Below are positions 23,923 to 32,705 of a stretch of DNA of 43,385 nucleotides, piece by piece. The notes beneath the pieces are model-generated. The model made no database searches. It was not told the origin of the DNA and saw only the letters and a list, made by a program, of their open reading frames with translations. Both the position numbers and the translations under genes were made by a program. The stretch is from an archaeon GW2011_AR18 (GTDB taxonomy: Archaea; Nanobdellota; Nanobdellia; SCGC-AAA011-G17; GW2011-AR18): positions 1-43,385 of the forward strand of contig JWKX01000002.1 of NCBI GenBank assembly GCA_000806155.1. Direction: 5' to 3'. How positions within the stretch are numbered: the stretch's first letter is position 1; every line of letters starts with the position of its first letter.

Positions 23923-26220
23923 ATGAAAAAAAAGAGTGAAAGAAAAAGTTCTAAAATATTAATTACAATATTCTCTTTGATTATAATCTTATTATCAATG
24001 ATGCATTATATAAACGCAATTGATTTAACAGAGGCAACATCACCTTTAGTTGCTTACATGAATTTTGAGAATAAAGGATTAGGAGATTCAAGCATCACAG
24101 GAATAAATGATGGGCACATAGTCTGTTCAATGAATACCTGCAATGAAAACGATATCTTAACTACAAAGGCAACTTTTCCATTAGCAAAATATGGAGATGG
24201 ATTCTATATAAGCTCAAAATATGCCATAGCACTACCTGATAGTGCAAGAGTCGGCTCTGGAAGCTTCACAATAATGGCATGGATAAATCCTGATATAAAC
24301 AAGAGATCATCTGCAATAGGAACACAATCAAATATAATGCCAATAATCTCAGAATATAATGATCAGATCAATGGGAAATATGTCCTTGGAGTGAATAATC
24401 AGAATGTAATCTTCTCTTATAATATGCCTGGGACAAAAACAATAAAATCCCCAAATGATGCATATAATAAACAATGGTTACATGCAGCAATAACATTTGA
24501 CAATGATAAAAAAATCCTGAGAATGTACATAGATGGTGTTCTTGTAGTCCAGAAGAAAGATGAGATATTATCACAAGATGAAAATAATTACAGGCTTTTA
24601 ATAGGAGCCAATGATTTCAACAGCAGAACATTAGGGACAATAAACGAACTCAATATCTATGGCGGAATAATAGATGAAGTAAAAATATTCAATTATGCAC
24701 TAACACAGGATAGTCTAAGATCGCAGGCAGGATATTCTCCAACATGTAAAAAAGGAGATTATAATGATGCTGATTGCGATGGAAGAGCTGATAATTCTGA
24801 TAATTGCAAGAGCGTGCCAAATCCAGGGCAGGCAGATATTGATGTTGATGGAACAGGGGATGCATGCGAGCAACCTCTTTATATAGAAGATATAGGAACA
24901 CCATCTATAGGAAGCTCAACCTCAGGGCGTGTATACAGGTTTGAAGATAATCTAAAAGAGGGAATAAACGGTCCTGGAGAATTATCAGTTTATACATATG
25001 ATCCTAAAACAAGATCTGGAATAAAATATTCAGATGGGAAAATGGGAAAAGCATTATTGATTGATGGATCTTCAGCAGCAGTACAATTAACTGATTCTAC
25101 ACAGAGAGTTAGTGGGTTATCAAAATATACCTTAGGCGTATCAGCATATCTAGATGCACCAGATGATAATTTCTATCCTCTAATAACAGAGAGAAGTGAG
25201 AGAGGGACAAAATACTTATTATATATGACAAAAGACAGAGTAATGTTTGAGATCAATGGAGTCATATTGACTGCAAATGGAAATTATGACAAGAAATGGA
25301 CAAGCATAATCGCAGTTGTAGATAATACAATCAATGAAAAAGTAAAATTATATGTAAATGGAGAATTAAAGGATACTAAAAATGAGATACCTGCAAGCAC
25401 TACAACTGATGAGCTAACATATAAATTCCTTATTGGAACAATGCCTACAAGCAAAGGACAATTATACTTCCCAGGAAAAATAGATCAATTACAACTTTAT
25501 GGGACATCATTAACAAATGAACAGGCAATAGAAAATACAAGATCAAAAGAAACAATATGCAATGATAATATAGACAATAATGAAAATAATTTAATAGATT
25601 GTCTGGATAGTGATTGTGCAAATGATGCAAGCTGTACAACAACAACTAATGATGATAATACTGATTGTGATAATACAAATGGAGAAACTTGCATTGAGGG
25701 ACCAGCAGATGGAACCTGCGAGGCTCTTGGAGGAATTGCATGCAGTGGAGAGTGTGGAGGACAGACAATACCATCAATTGATAGTGTGACAGGAATAAAC
25801 TGCTGTGCACCAAATGATGTGGATCCATTAAGTGTTGAATGTGTATCTACAGAATACATAAGTGCATTAGGAGCATCAATACAGGTCAGCAGAACACCAT
25901 GCATAGATGAAGATGGAGATGGAGAGGGATATTCATTAGTAAGTGTACCTCAAGCTTCTGGAATAGTATACTTTGAATCATTAGGAGTTGCAGAAGATCA
26001 ATTATCTTCCAATAACGGAGAGTCATCTTACAAAGAACCATGCACAACATTACCGAAAGGAGCTAATCCTGGAACTGTAGTAAATTTTTATGGATATGGC
26101 GGGATAATAATCACATTAGTCATAATATTAGTTTATTATTTATTAACTAGAAAAACAAAAAAGAAAACTACAAAGAATAAAGTGAAAACAAAGAAAAAAA
26201 TCAACAAAAGATTTAAATAG
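23923..26220 (+). CDS. Surface protein with two LamG domains and a C-terminal membrane anchor
   Basis: 765 residues. AGGTGATGAA precedes the ATG. The signal peptide ends near INA-ID. LamG (concanavalin-like) domain 1 spans about 40-260 (SFTIMAWINPD, WLHAAITFDNDKKILRMYIDGVLV). A thrombospondin-3 calcium unit (DADCDGRADNSDNC) lies near 285. LamG domain 2 spans about 340-540 (YTLGVSAYLDAP). A Cys-rich domain (about 555-735) with INCCAPNDVDP, PCIDEDGDGEGY and CTTLPKG follows, then a membrane helix (GGIIITLVIILVYYLL) and a Lys-rich tail. The Cys-rich domain recurs in the protein at 27001. Likely a glycan-binding adhesin. Confidence 0.9.
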   Translation: MKKKSERKSSKILITIFSLIIILLSMMHYINAIDLTEATSPLVAYMNFENKGLGDSSITGINDGHIVCSMNTCNENDILTTKATFPLAKYGDGFYISSKYAIALPDSARVGSGSFTIMAWINPDINKRSSAIGTQSNIMPIISEYNDQINGKYVLGVNNQNVIFSYNMPGTKTIKSPNDAYNKQWLHAAITFDNDKKILRMYIDGVLVVQKKDEILSQDENNYRLLIGANDFNSRTLGTINELNIYGGIIDEVKIFNYALTQDSLRSQAGYSPTCKKGDYNDADCDGRADNSDNCKSVPNPGQADIDVDGTGDACEQPLYIEDIGTPSIGSSTSGRVYRFEDNLKEGINGPGELSVYTYDPKTRSGIKYSDGKMGKALLIDGSSAAVQLTDSTQRVSGLSKYTLGVSAYLDAPDDNFYPLITERSERGTKYLLYMTKDRVMFEINGVILTANGNYDKKWTSIIAVVDNTINEKVKLYVNGELKDTKNEIPASTTTDELTYKFLIGTMPTSKGQLYFPGKIDQLQLYGTSLTNEQAIENTRSKETICNDNIDNNENNLIDCLDSDCANDASCTTTTNDDNTDCDNTNGETCIEGPADGTCEALGGIACSGECGGQTIPSIDSVTGINCCAPNDVDPLSVECVSTEYISALGASIQVSRTPCIDEDGDGEGYSLVSVPQASGIVYFESLGVAEDQLSSNNGESSYKEPCTTLPKGANPGTVVNFYGYGGIIITLVIILVYYLLTRKTKKKTTKNKVKTKKKINKRFK

Positions 26221-26227
26221 AAGTTTA

Positions 26228-26234
26228 GAGGTGA
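26228..26234 (+). promoter_or_regulatory. Strong ribosome-binding site deciding the 26243 start
   Basis: GAGGTGA is a near-complete match to the archaeal 16S 3' end and lies 8 nt before ATG 26243. The GTG at 26231 is inside this site and is not a credible start. The leader from 26221 to 26235 is identical to 40536-40550. Confidence 0.7.
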
Positions 26235-26242
26235 ATGATAAT

Positions 26243-26944
26243 ATGAAAAAAGGGATGAAAGGAAATAAGTTTATCATCTTCAGTTCTATAATCATATTAT
26301 TAGTATTTGCTGCAGGATTTGCAATCGGTGTTACTAACACGAATACTCCATTAGTCTCACATGATGCATCAACTATAATATTTGGTAATACAAATCTAGG
26401 TGCTTTTATGGTTACTTCAATACTTGATTCTCTTTCTTTAAGAGCTCAAATCAATTCCCAAAATGATAACATGAAAAAACTGGCAGAGATTGTTGGTAGA
26501 GAGACAGGCAAAAATCAGATAAATACACAATTTTTAGATCACTTAGGGGCATTGAGATTTGTCGGATATGGGAAAAGAAGTTACTTGCAAGCAAGAGACG
26601 GTGATGATTTTTATGTTGTACTAAGTGTAGAATCTAATGCAAATAATGTTGATTGTGCAGTTAAAACAAAGAGAAATCCTGGATTATCTATTGCAGGTGA
26701 GGGTTATCAGATGATAAATGCAGATGGTTATACAAATAAAGTTATTACTGATAATCCTGGATGGTATTTACACTCTGATGACTGGGACATAGATGAATTT
26801 AGAAGAGAAATAGAATTTATTGGTGTTGAACCTCAATCTGATAATGCTGATGATAAAACATATTATGTAAAAATAAGATGCAGGGCTCGTGGTGGAGAAT
26901 GGAAATCTGTGCAAGAAGTTCCAGTACGTTGGATAGGTGCTTAG
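26243..26944 (+). CDS. Membrane-anchored extracellular protein, unknown
   Basis: 233 residues from ATG 26243, chosen for its ribosome-binding site. One N-terminal helix (FIIFSSIIILLVFAAGFAIGV) and an extracellular domain of about 200 residues. It holds VLSVESNANNVDCAVKTKRN and YYVKIRCRARGGEWKSVQEVPVRWIG, beta strands around two cysteines that may pair. Trp/Tyr-rich turns (GWYLHSDDWDIDEF) suggest a compact binding fold. I do not recognise a family. It sits between two Cys-rich surface proteins. Confidence 0.75.
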   Translation: MKKGMKGNKFIIFSSIIILLVFAAGFAIGVTNTNTPLVSHDASTIIFGNTNLGAFMVTSILDSLSLRAQINSQNDNMKKLAEIVGRETGKNQINTQFLDHLGALRFVGYGKRSYLQARDGDDFYVVLSVESNANNVDCAVKTKRNPGLSIAGEGYQMINADGYTNKVITDNPGWYLHSDDWDIDEFRREIEFIGVEPQSDNADDKTYYVKIRCRARGGEWKSVQEVPVRWIGA

Positions 26945-26955
26945 GTGCTGGTTAA

Positions 26956-26963
26956 TTTTTTTT
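26956..26963 (+). terminator. Oligo-T terminator
   Basis: A run of eight T, 12 nt after the stop codon at 26944 and just before the next TATA box. Confidence 0.55.
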
Positions 26964-26968
26964 AGTAA

Positions 26969-26979
26969 TCTTTAAATAT
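26969..26979 (+). promoter_or_regulatory. TATA box for the gene at 27001
   Basis: TCTTTAAATAT centred 27 nt before ATG 27001. Confidence 0.65.
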
Positions 26980-27000
26980 CAAAACAAATGAGAAACTAAT

Positions 27001-28584
27001 ATGAATTTAAGTAAAAATATATTGGTGATGTTATTAATTCTAATATTATATTCAAGCATAATCTATGCAGAAACATATCAAATAAAACCTTCAACAGAAT
27101 GCACTCCTGAAAGAACGTTATTAAAAATCTCTAATTCTAAAGGGGAAAGCACAAATGCACATGGTGAAGTCTATAATGGTGCAGGAAATTATCCAAATGC
27201 AGTATGTTACATGCCACAAGCTTTCCCGCAATCAGAAACAATACATACATGCACTGCAAACAATGCAAACCTATTATTAAAATTATCATCAACAACAAAT
27301 GCACATGCAGAAGTGAAAACAGGAACTTTGTATACTACAAATGTGTGTTATAGAAATCTGCAATGCACATCAGTAAAAGGAAACTGTGATGCAACAACCA
27401 ATGGAGAGTGTGCTGTAAGATTAAGTTCAGAAACAAATGCGCATATATCAAGTTGCAGTGATACTAATTATCCTATATCTGTATGCTGTAAATCCTCAAC
27501 AACAACACCAGCAGAGACATCGTGCAATGTAGACAGTGACTGTCAGGCAGGATATGCATGCTCACAAGAAAAATGCAAAAGAACATGTTCAACTCGAATG
27601 GATTGCGGACCACTAGGACAATATCTTTGCAGAGATGGATTCTGTGATACATTAAGAGCAAGCGACAAGCCTGCATGTTTAACAAATGATCAATGTGAGG
27701 ACTGGCAGATATGTTCATCAAGAACCTGTGCTGCAAAAACATGCAATTCTAATGATGAATGTACTGGAGGGGAGTGTGATTCAGGAACAAATACATGCAA
27801 GCCAAAAGATTCTGGAACTCCAGGTGATGATGTTTATGGTGGATATCCCACTGATTCAACAGGAAAAAATTGTGTATTCCAAAAAGATTGCGATAATGGA
27901 AATATATGCAGTCCTGAAACAGGAAAATGTGCACCATCAGAATGTTCAGAAGATACAGACTGCACTACAACAGGGGAGACATGTGCTAAATACGGAAAGG
28001 AGAATGGTTTATGTTTAAATTGTAATGAAGATACAGATGGTGATAGAGTAAATGACTGCGATGATATATGTCCAAAAGTTCCAGCAAGAGGGAATACAGA
28101 ATCAGAATGTGAAAGCAATATTCCATCATGTGAGAGTTTAGGTGGAGTAGATTGTACAGGAGAAACTTCATCATGTCTTACTGGAGAAGAATATACAACA
28201 ACAAGAAGTATAAAATGTTGCAAGCCAAATGCTAATGATCCTACAGAACCAGTATGCAATCCTGGAGGACAGTATGTAAGTTCATTAGGAACAGTAGTAA
28301 GTTTCCAAAAAAGTCCATGCATAGATGAAGATGGAGATGGATTAGGAACAATAACAGTAAAACCAATAAAACAGGATGGAAGTACTCTATCAATACCTGA
28401 TTTAGGAACATTAGGAATAACAGCTATCAACTCAAATATTGATGGAACATATACAGAAGAATGCACAACATTACCAAGCAATTATAACGGACCTGAAACA
28501 CCATTCTATACATACATAAGTATATTCTTAACATTAGTAATATTAGGAATGTTTTATATGACAAGATTGAATAGAAAGCTTTAA
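27001..28584 (+). CDS. Cys-rich surface protein with three 'NAH' repeats, six small Cys modules and a membrane anchor
   Basis: 527 residues. A signal peptide ends at IIYA-ET. Three repeats (about 25-65, 75-117, 120-165) each carry a Cys, a hydrophobic KLS/KIS/RLS strand, N-A-H and a closing Val-Cys, for example LLLKLSSTTNAHAEV then TNVCY. From about 176 to 340 come six short modules of the form C-x4-DC...C...C (CNVDSDCQAGYAC, CVFQKDCDNGNIC). A Cys-rich domain (about 375-500) with CCKPNANDP, PCIDEDGDGLG and CTTLPS, then a membrane helix, closes the protein. The same end occurs in the LamG protein at 23923 and the same repeats at 31959. Confidence 0.88.
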   Translation: MNLSKNILVMLLILILYSSIIYAETYQIKPSTECTPERTLLKISNSKGESTNAHGEVYNGAGNYPNAVCYMPQAFPQSETIHTCTANNANLLLKLSSTTNAHAEVKTGTLYTTNVCYRNLQCTSVKGNCDATTNGECAVRLSSETNAHISSCSDTNYPISVCCKSSTTTPAETSCNVDSDCQAGYACSQEKCKRTCSTRMDCGPLGQYLCRDGFCDTLRASDKPACLTNDQCEDWQICSSRTCAAKTCNSNDECTGGECDSGTNTCKPKDSGTPGDDVYGGYPTDSTGKNCVFQKDCDNGNICSPETGKCAPSECSEDTDCTTTGETCAKYGKENGLCLNCNEDTDGDRVNDCDDICPKVPARGNTESECESNIPSCESLGGVDCTGETSSCLTGEEYTTTRSIKCCKPNANDPTEPVCNPGGQYVSSLGTVVSFQKSPCIDEDGDGLGTITVKPIKQDGSTLSIPDLGTLGITAINSNIDGTYTEECTTLPSNYNGPETPFYTYISIFLTLVILGMFYMTRLNRKL

Positions 28585-28608
28585 AAAACATATCAAATAA
28601 CCACCACT

Positions 28609-28881
28609 ATGGAATTAAAAGTCTTAAAAGAAGAAAAAAATATATTAGAGCTAGAAATCAAAGGTGAAGACCACACTTTAGCTAACCTATTAAGAGGTGA
28701 ATTATGGAACACAGATGGTGTTGAATTAGCAAGCTATAATCTCAAACATCCAATAGTAAGCAGCCCTATATTATCATTGAACGTAAATAAAGGAAAGCCG
28801 AAAAAAGCGCTTGAAGAAGCACTACATTCAATAAAATCAAAAACAAAAGAGTTCAGAAGCTTATTAAAAAAATTAAACTAA
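28609..28881 (+). CDS. rpoL: RNA polymerase subunit Rpo11 (L)
   Basis: 90 residues, a full-length homologue of eukaryotic RPB11/AC19 that pairs with Rpo3 in polymerase assembly. Signature LELEIKGEDHTLANLLRGELW is followed by VELASYNLKHPIVSSPILSLNV, matching the family's G-E-D-H-T-L-x-N-x-L and H-P pattern, and a C-terminal helix. The TATA-like CTTTAAAAAA overlaps the end of the upstream gene, about 26 nt before ATG 28609. It is a housekeeping gene in the middle of the surface-protein island. Confidence 0.97.
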   Translation: MELKVLKEEKNILELEIKGEDHTLANLLRGELWNTDGVELASYNLKHPIVSSPILSLNVNKGKPKKALEEALHSIKSKTKEFRSLLKKLN

Positions 28882-28887
28882 TTTTTT
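28882..28887 (+). terminator. T-run after rpoL
   Basis: Six T immediately following the rpoL stop codon. Confidence 0.4.
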
Positions 28888-28892
28888 CAAAA

Positions 28893-28903
28893 TATTTATA
28901 AGT
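28893..28903 (+). promoter_or_regulatory. TATA box for the gene at 28925
   Basis: TATTTATAAGT centred 27 nt before ATG 28925. Confidence 0.65.
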
Positions 28904-28924
28904 AATACTATTATTTATACAGCT

Positions 28925-30091
28925 ATGAAAAGAGGTTCTGGAAATTCTGTATTAGCATTAGGAATATTTTTTATATTCTTCATGCTGTTCTTATTATTAA
29001 ATAATAGGGGTGTAGATGATATCACTGGAATGGCTGTTGATGATATTGAAAATTCTTTCATACAAAGTGTAAAAATATTAAGAGTGACATTGGATGATAA
29101 TTTAGAGATATTAGATACTTCAGAAGAGAATTTTGAATCTGGAGATACATTAGGGTGCAGAGTAGAATATACTGGAACAGGGACATTAGATATATCATTC
29201 TTGGCTCAAGGAGATTCAATAGACAATCCAGAAGAAAAATATACAGATATAATAAATATTAAAAATACAAAAGTCATCAATGAAAGCACAGTTGATAAAA
29301 ATATACTTACAGGAATCTATAAACCATTAAATGATGCACCTGGAAAATGGAGCTGCATGGCTGCTTTTAATAATATAAATAATGCATCAGAGAATACAAT
29401 AGAGATGTTTCCTGAGACTACTATTCCAATATCAGATAATACAAATGCTACACAACAGATAATAACATGCACTCCATTATGGGACTGCAATTGGGGGGAG
29501 TGTTCAGATGGAAAACAGATATGTGCATATTATGACAGGAATAGCTGCAATGATCAGACAAGCAAACCACAAGATCTAGAAAACCAGTGCAGTGTACAGG
29601 TAACACAGGATGTAACACAAGAGAGAAAGGATATAACAGCAAGCGTAGATGTTGAGAGCAAAAATAACACATTGCTTATACCGATAATATTGTTTGCTCT
29701 TGGACTTGTAAGTTTAGGGGCATATCTTATGATAAAAAAATTTAAAAATAAAGATAATACTGAACAACTACAACAATCAAATAATAATCAGACACAACCA
29801 GAATTACCAAATGCTCCTCAAGTAGTACAACCATCAGCAAACCCAATACAGCAATATGTAGAAAACGCTATGCAACAAAAACAGAGCGTTCAGCAGATAA
29901 AAACAGACCTAGAAAAAGCAGGATGGAAGAAATATGATATAGATAATACTGTTAATTATTGTACATTAAAGAAATTCGTGAATGAAAAAAAACAACAGGG
30001 ATTCACAAAAGAAAAGATAACTGAATCATTAAAATCAAAAGGGTGGAAAGATGAGATTATAAATAAGATATTTATTGAATTGAAAATCTGA
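28925..30091 (+). CDS. Membrane protein: extracellular beta domain plus cytoplasmic helical repeats
   Basis: 388 residues. First membrane helix at about 9-26, then DDITGMAVDDIE (T-G motif at 34-35). The extracellular part (about 45-235) has an Ig-like region and a Cys-rich segment (ITCTPLWDCNWGECSDGKQIC). A second helix (LLIPIILFALGLVSLGAYLMI, about 245-265) is followed by a Gln/Asn/Pro linker and two helical repeats, QQYVENAMQQKQSVQQIKTDLEKAGW and KKFVNEKKQQGFTKEKITESLKSKGW. These match a short Y-[IV]-x3-x-x-x-G-x-[ST]-x-x-x-I-x-x-x-L-x-x-x-G-W repeat that I recall from other DPANN and candidate-phylum membrane proteins, where it is usually cytoplasmic. Confidence 0.82.
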   Translation: MKRGSGNSVLALGIFFIFFMLFLLLNNRGVDDITGMAVDDIENSFIQSVKILRVTLDDNLEILDTSEENFESGDTLGCRVEYTGTGTLDISFLAQGDSIDNPEEKYTDIINIKNTKVINESTVDKNILTGIYKPLNDAPGKWSCMAAFNNINNASENTIEMFPETTIPISDNTNATQQIITCTPLWDCNWGECSDGKQICAYYDRNSCNDQTSKPQDLENQCSVQVTQDVTQERKDITASVDVESKNNTLLIPIILFALGLVSLGAYLMIKKFKNKDNTEQLQQSNNNQTQPELPNAPQVVQPSANPIQQYVENAMQQKQSVQQIKTDLEKAGWKKYDIDNTVNYCTLKKFVNEKKQQGFTKEKITESLKSKGWKDEIINKIFIELKI

Positions 30092-30125
30092 TTTTCAAGA
30101 ACTAAAAATAATTTTTTCAATTTTA
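30080..30125. terminator. Bidirectional terminator between convergent genes
   Basis: A 19-nt near-perfect palindrome (30080-30098, arms TTGAAAAT/ATTTTCAA around CTG) spans the stop codon of the upstream gene. T-runs follow on the plus strand (30111-30116) and on the minus strand. The two genes converge here. Confidence 0.5.
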
Positions 30126-30392
30126 AAAATCTAATTTTTTCTTATATATCTTGATTAAATTCTCAACAATGTCAATACCAACATAACCTGAAATCAAACT
30201 CAAGCTATAACTTGATGTAACAACCAGAGAGACAAACATCCCGATAAATCCTGCTATTAAAATGCTGAATAAAAAATAATTAATACTAAACTTCTTTTTC
30301 TTAGAAACTCTATAATGCTTCATGAAACCAATCAATGCACGAGCAGTGCCACCAATCAAACCAAAAAGAGCTGAGTAAAGTAATGGATCCAT
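30123..30392 (-). CDS. Small membrane protein, holin-like topology
   Basis: 89 residues with a short hydrophobic N-terminus (LLYSALFGLIGGTARALIGF), a basic loop (KHYRVSKKKKF), a strong helix (YFLFSILIAGFIGMFVSLVV), a third weaker helix (SGYVGIDIVENLI) and a basic end. Topology and the SGY-G-D motif resemble small LydA/holin-like proteins of phages and uncharacterised archaeal proteins. No other phage gene lies nearby, so lysis is unlikely and the role is unknown. It is the only minus-strand gene between 18.7 kb and the right edge. Confidence 0.72.
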   Translation of the reverse strand: MDPLLYSALFGLIGGTARALIGFMKHYRVSKKKKFSINYFLFSILIAGFIGMFVSLVVTSSYSLSLISGYVGIDIVENLIKIYKKKLDF

Positions 30393-30452
30393 ATAATATT
30401 AAAATTATATTTATTAATAATACTTTTGGTTATTTGTAAATTATTAAGGGAA

Positions 30453-30463
30453 GATTTAAATAG
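30453..30463 (+). promoter_or_regulatory. TATA box for the 30485 operon
   Basis: GATTTAAATAG centred 27 nt before ATG 30485. The operon appears to continue to 36892, with spacings of 2-12 nt. Confidence 0.65.
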
Positions 30464-30484
30464 TAATTAACTGCTAAAATTATT

Positions 30485-31951
30485 ATGTTAAAGAAGAGGA
30501 GAGATATACTATTCAGAATATCAATATTTGTTGTCATTTCTTTATTATTAATCGGAGTTGCAGATATCATAAGTGCAAGAATCACAGGATATTCTGTATT
30601 CGGGAATGATGCATCGTTAGAAAGACTGACTGGAAATGCAGCATCTGTAGCATCACCAAAATATACTTTCTCATTTGAAAACACTTTAGAAAATAACGGA
30701 ATATCTACAAGTGCAATACAGCCTGAATATGTTCAAGGATATATAAACAAAGCAATAAAGCTGCCTGGAACTTATGGAATATCTGCAGATACAAAGGTAG
30801 GACATCTTGATAAGTTTACAATTGAGGCATGGGTAAAACTAGATTCAAACGTTCCTGAGGGGAAATACCTTCCAATAATCACAGAACATAAAATCGGAGG
30901 AAGAGGAAGATATGCATTGTATATGATGAATGGCAAAGAGATAATATTCCATCCAAATAAAGCACAATATAATATAATATCTTATGGCAATTATCTAGAT
31001 CAATGGACATACATAGTTGTAGTAGTAAATAGAAATGATCCACAACAAAAAGAGATATTATATGTAAATGGTGAGAAAAAAGCTGTAGCAAATTATTACT
31101 CTCCTGAAAAAACAATTGATAGTTCATATGATTTCCTTATAGGCAAATGGGATTCAAAAGATCCTAAATATGATGCAACATACTTCAATGGATTAATAGA
31201 TGAAGTAAAAATTTATGAAGATATATTAACGCCACAACAGATAGCATCAAATTATATATCTGCAAGAGAAAAAAATAAAATAGAAAATGCTTTATCAGCA
31301 TGTATCACAGATACTGATTGTATAACTGGAAAAAATTGCAATGCTGGAGTCTGTACATCAACTACTAATGATGAAACCAGAAAAAATGAAGTCAGAAAAA
31401 AGACACATGATATAGATGATGTAAAAGGACTTGATATTATATTAAATAGTGCATTATTAGCACCGACAATCTATACCACAGATGGCAATTCATGTAATGA
31501 TGTATGCAGAAAAGCATCATTAGAGAGACAGGAACAAATAGGAGAAGAAAAAACATTAAGAGTTGGGGAGAGTTTTAATTTTAAAATAGGAAATTTAATG
31601 CATACAATAAAGTTTATCACACTCCAGGATGCAAATACTGCAAAGATAACATTTGATAATAGAGTGAATTTAATAACTAAAGAATCAAAAATAATTAATA
31701 ATGTTAAAATAAAAATCTTGAGTGTAAAAGATGTGCAGACTAGTGCAACTGCTGACACAATAACTTTTGTTGTAATGGATTCAACACCATTAGCCCTGGT
31801 TGATACAGGAAAATATGACTGCCAGGCATCATATAGTACAGTTGGAGCAGTAGTTGGTTGTGATGAAAAAATCGGAGCAAGGACGTGCCAATGTCTTAAA
31901 TCAGATGCTGATACAAAAGTAATAATCGCAAAATCAAGATCTGGGAGATAA
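30485..31951 (+). CDS. LamG-domain surface protein with N-terminal membrane anchor
   Basis: 488 residues. N-terminal helix (ISIFVVISLLLIGVADII), then ARITGYSVFGND (T-G at 34-35). A LamG domain spans about 60-260 (FTIEAWVKLDS, WTYIVVVVNRNDPQQKEILYVNGEKK, FNGLIDEVKIYED), a calcium-dependent glycan-binding fold in known members. A single C-x4-DC..C...C module (CITDTDCITGKNCNAGVC) follows, then a beta-rich C-terminal domain (about 310-488) with four closing cysteines. The helix and T-G segment are nearly repeated in the 35606 protein. First gene of an operon of surface proteins. Confidence 0.88.
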   Translation: MLKKRRDILFRISIFVVISLLLIGVADIISARITGYSVFGNDASLERLTGNAASVASPKYTFSFENTLENNGISTSAIQPEYVQGYINKAIKLPGTYGISADTKVGHLDKFTIEAWVKLDSNVPEGKYLPIITEHKIGGRGRYALYMMNGKEIIFHPNKAQYNIISYGNYLDQWTYIVVVVNRNDPQQKEILYVNGEKKAVANYYSPEKTIDSSYDFLIGKWDSKDPKYDATYFNGLIDEVKIYEDILTPQQIASNYISAREKNKIENALSACITDTDCITGKNCNAGVCTSTTNDETRKNEVRKKTHDIDDVKGLDIILNSALLAPTIYTTDGNSCNDVCRKASLERQEQIGEEKTLRVGESFNFKIGNLMHTIKFITLQDANTAKITFDNRVNLITKESKIINNVKIKILSVKDVQTSATADTITFVVMDSTPLALVDTGKYDCQASYSTVGAVVGCDEKIGARTCQCLKSDADTKVIIAKSRSGR

Positions 31952-31958
31952 ATAGATA

Positions 31959-32693
31959 ATGCGCTTTGTGAAAATTTTTATACTCTTTTTATTATTGATA
32001 TTCTCTTCTTCAGTTGTGAATTCAATAGTAAGTGTAACAACAGAGTGCAATGAGAATAATATAATAATGAGGCTTTCAGATCCTGACGATGCACATGGAA
32101 GCAAATGGGATTATACTTCTTATAATAATTATGTCTGTGATAGTGATGCAGGAACTCATGAGTGCAATGGAGATAATCTTGTATTAAAACTTGATGAAGA
32201 GATAAATGCTCATGGGTATCCACCTACCTCAAATATTGAAGGATATAATGTATGTTATAGTAATCTTGTTAATTGCAATGTTAATAATGGAGCATGCAGT
32301 GAAAATTCTTTCTGTGTTGTAAAATTAGATGATACTGATGATTCACATATATATCCTTGCACAAACGATGAGGCAAGCATCTCAGTCTGCTGTTCAAAAA
32401 TGCAAGTTACTCAAGAAGCTCCAGCTGTGAATAATAGAAGACGTTCTAACAGAGATTCATCTATAATAAATAATACACCAATAGTCTTGAATCCAGAACA
32501 ACCTGATATAGAACCATTGAATACTAGAAATCAATATGAATCAAATAATGATATTACAAGTTCAGAGGATAATGAAGAACCTCAAATAGAAAATAAATCA
32601 AATTTGTATATCTATATATTATCAGGTATAGGATTATTATTGATTTTAGCAGGATTAATATATTACTTTAAGTTCAGAAAAAAAGGTGTATAA
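31959..32693 (+). CDS. Three-repeat 'NAH' Cys protein with C-terminal membrane anchor
   Basis: 244 residues. A signal peptide ends near SVVNS. Three repeats follow, in the same order as in the 27001 protein: TECNENNIIMRLSDPDDAHG ... YVCDS, HECNGDNLVLKLDEEINAHG ... NVCYS, and a third with FCVVKLDDTDDSHIYPC ... SVCCS. Then a disordered Asn/Glu/Pro linker (about 145-215), a membrane helix (LYIYILSGIGLLLILAGLIYY) and a basic tail. It lies 7 nt after the LamG gene. Conserved Cys and His suggest disulfides or metal binding. Family unknown to me. Confidence 0.85.
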   Translation: MRFVKIFILFLLLIFSSSVVNSIVSVTTECNENNIIMRLSDPDDAHGSKWDYTSYNNYVCDSDAGTHECNGDNLVLKLDEEINAHGYPPTSNIEGYNVCYSNLVNCNVNNGACSENSFCVVKLDDTDDSHIYPCTNDEASISVCCSKMQVTQEAPAVNNRRRSNRDSSIINNTPIVLNPEQPDIEPLNTRNQYESNNDITSSEDNEEPQIENKSNLYIYILSGIGLLLILAGLIYYFKFRKKGV

Positions 32694-32705
32694 ACTGATG
32701 TTAAT

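Noticed and set aside
26231-26242. GTG at 26231 as the start of the 233-residue protein
   Set aside because: The GTG is part of the GAGGTGA ribosome-binding site for ATG 26243.
30123-30392. Holin-like small membrane gene as evidence for a provirus
   Set aside because: No integrase, terminase, capsid, lysin or attachment site lies near it, and its neighbours are cellular surface genes.
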